DNA of 13,198 nucleotides from an uncultured Campylobacter sp. (GTDB taxonomy: Bacteria; Campylobacterota; Campylobacteria; Campylobacterales; Campylobacteraceae). The notes under the pieces were generated by a model. It saw only the letters and a list, made by a program, of their open reading frames with translations. It made no database searches and was not told the origin of the DNA. Made by a program: the position numbers and the translations under genes. Shown here one piece after another: positions 12,958 to 13,198 of the stretch. Position 1 is the first letter of the stretch, and the number at the start of each line of letters is the position of its first letter. The DNA is taken from contig NZ_CALHIK010000122.1 of the NCBI RefSeq assembly GCF_938030785.1, forward strand, positions 1 to 13,198, written 5' to 3'.

Positions 12958-13198
12958 TTTGCGTCCGAGGATATCGCACAATAAGCCCGAGAGAAAGTTC
13001 TCGCGAAAGTACGGCGCAGATCGCTCTAAACCGCCTAGCGATGCCGCATCGCGCAGGTATCGGCGCCGTAAAGAAGGCGACAACGCGCGATAATAGGCGT
13101 GGCGCGAGCGGCAAAACCTTTCAGTGCCGAAACTGTAAGGGTTATGACGATGCTTCGACGAGTTGCAAGAGCAAAACGATAAGCTCGTGTGCCGTAGC
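12954..13198 (+). CDS. Possible ORF running off the window, cysteine-rich end
   Basis: The frame from ATG 12954 (ATGA overlap with the previous ORF; AGGGA five bases upstream) stays open for 81 codons to the window edge. The product is basic and Ser/Arg-rich (MICVRGYRTISPRESSRES), and its visible end carries CRNC and further cysteines in FQCRNCKGYDDASTSCKS, which could be a metal-binding site or chance. No family is recognised. With only coupling and an open frame in support, non-coding or decayed DNA is as likely. Confidence 0.3.
   Translation, partial: MICVRGYRTISPRESSRESTAQIALNRLAMPHRAGIGAVKKATTRDNRRGASGKTFQCRNCKGYDDASTSCKSKTISSCAV

Noticed and set aside
12859..13114. Two overlapping minus-strand frames near the window end
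   Set aside because: Arg/Leu-rich products without ribosome binding sites, opposite plus-strand ORFs with better starts.

Overview
The window looks like chromosome from a relatively GC-rich Campylobacter, in the C. gracilis/rectus/showae range. The clues are a cstA-ybdD pair with the gene order I recall from C. jejuni, a Campylobacter-like YaaA C-terminus, very frequent AAATTT/AAATTTTA words even inside GC-rich genes, and AAGGA-type ribosome binding sites. Species is not determined. No complete RNA gene, insertion sequence or CRISPR array is visible.

Layout. 1-407: 3' end of a yaaA peroxide-stress gene. 408-1139: long non-coding stretch with a tRNA-3'-end-like fragment, a tandem 11-mer and two strong inverted repeats. 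1140-1871 (+): TauE/SafE-type exporter, convergent with a flavodoxin-fold NAD(P)H oxidoreductase (1997-2524, -); a perfect 10-bp stem between them is the likely shared terminator. 2525-3265: non-coding, with a diverged duplicated block. 3266-5549 (-): cstA followed by overlapping ybdD, a pyruvate/peptide uptake unit. 5550-5919: intergenic control region.

5920-10337 (+) is the centre of interest: a tightly coupled operon of a 62-codon unknown ORF, an FecCD-type permease, an FecE-type ATPase, a BtuF/HmuT-type binding protein, a HemN-like radical SAM protein of the ChuW/HutW/HmuW kind, and a flavodoxin. Nearly every junction is an ATGA overlap or an abutting stop/start. The simplest reading is anaerobic haem import followed by radical-SAM cleavage of the porphyrin to release iron, with the flavodoxin as electron donor. 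The small first ORF has no function I recognise, and a rival ORF lies antisense to it.

10338-12103 is accessory-looking. An AT-rich segment carries a two-helix YcxB-like membrane protein (-) under two palindromes. It is flanked by shuffled GC-rich repeat modules whose copies differ, in my hand alignment, only by transitions. 12104-13198 (+) holds three consecutive unrecognised ORFs (228 aa, 47 aa, and one running off the window), the second containing a perfect 20-bp palindrome.
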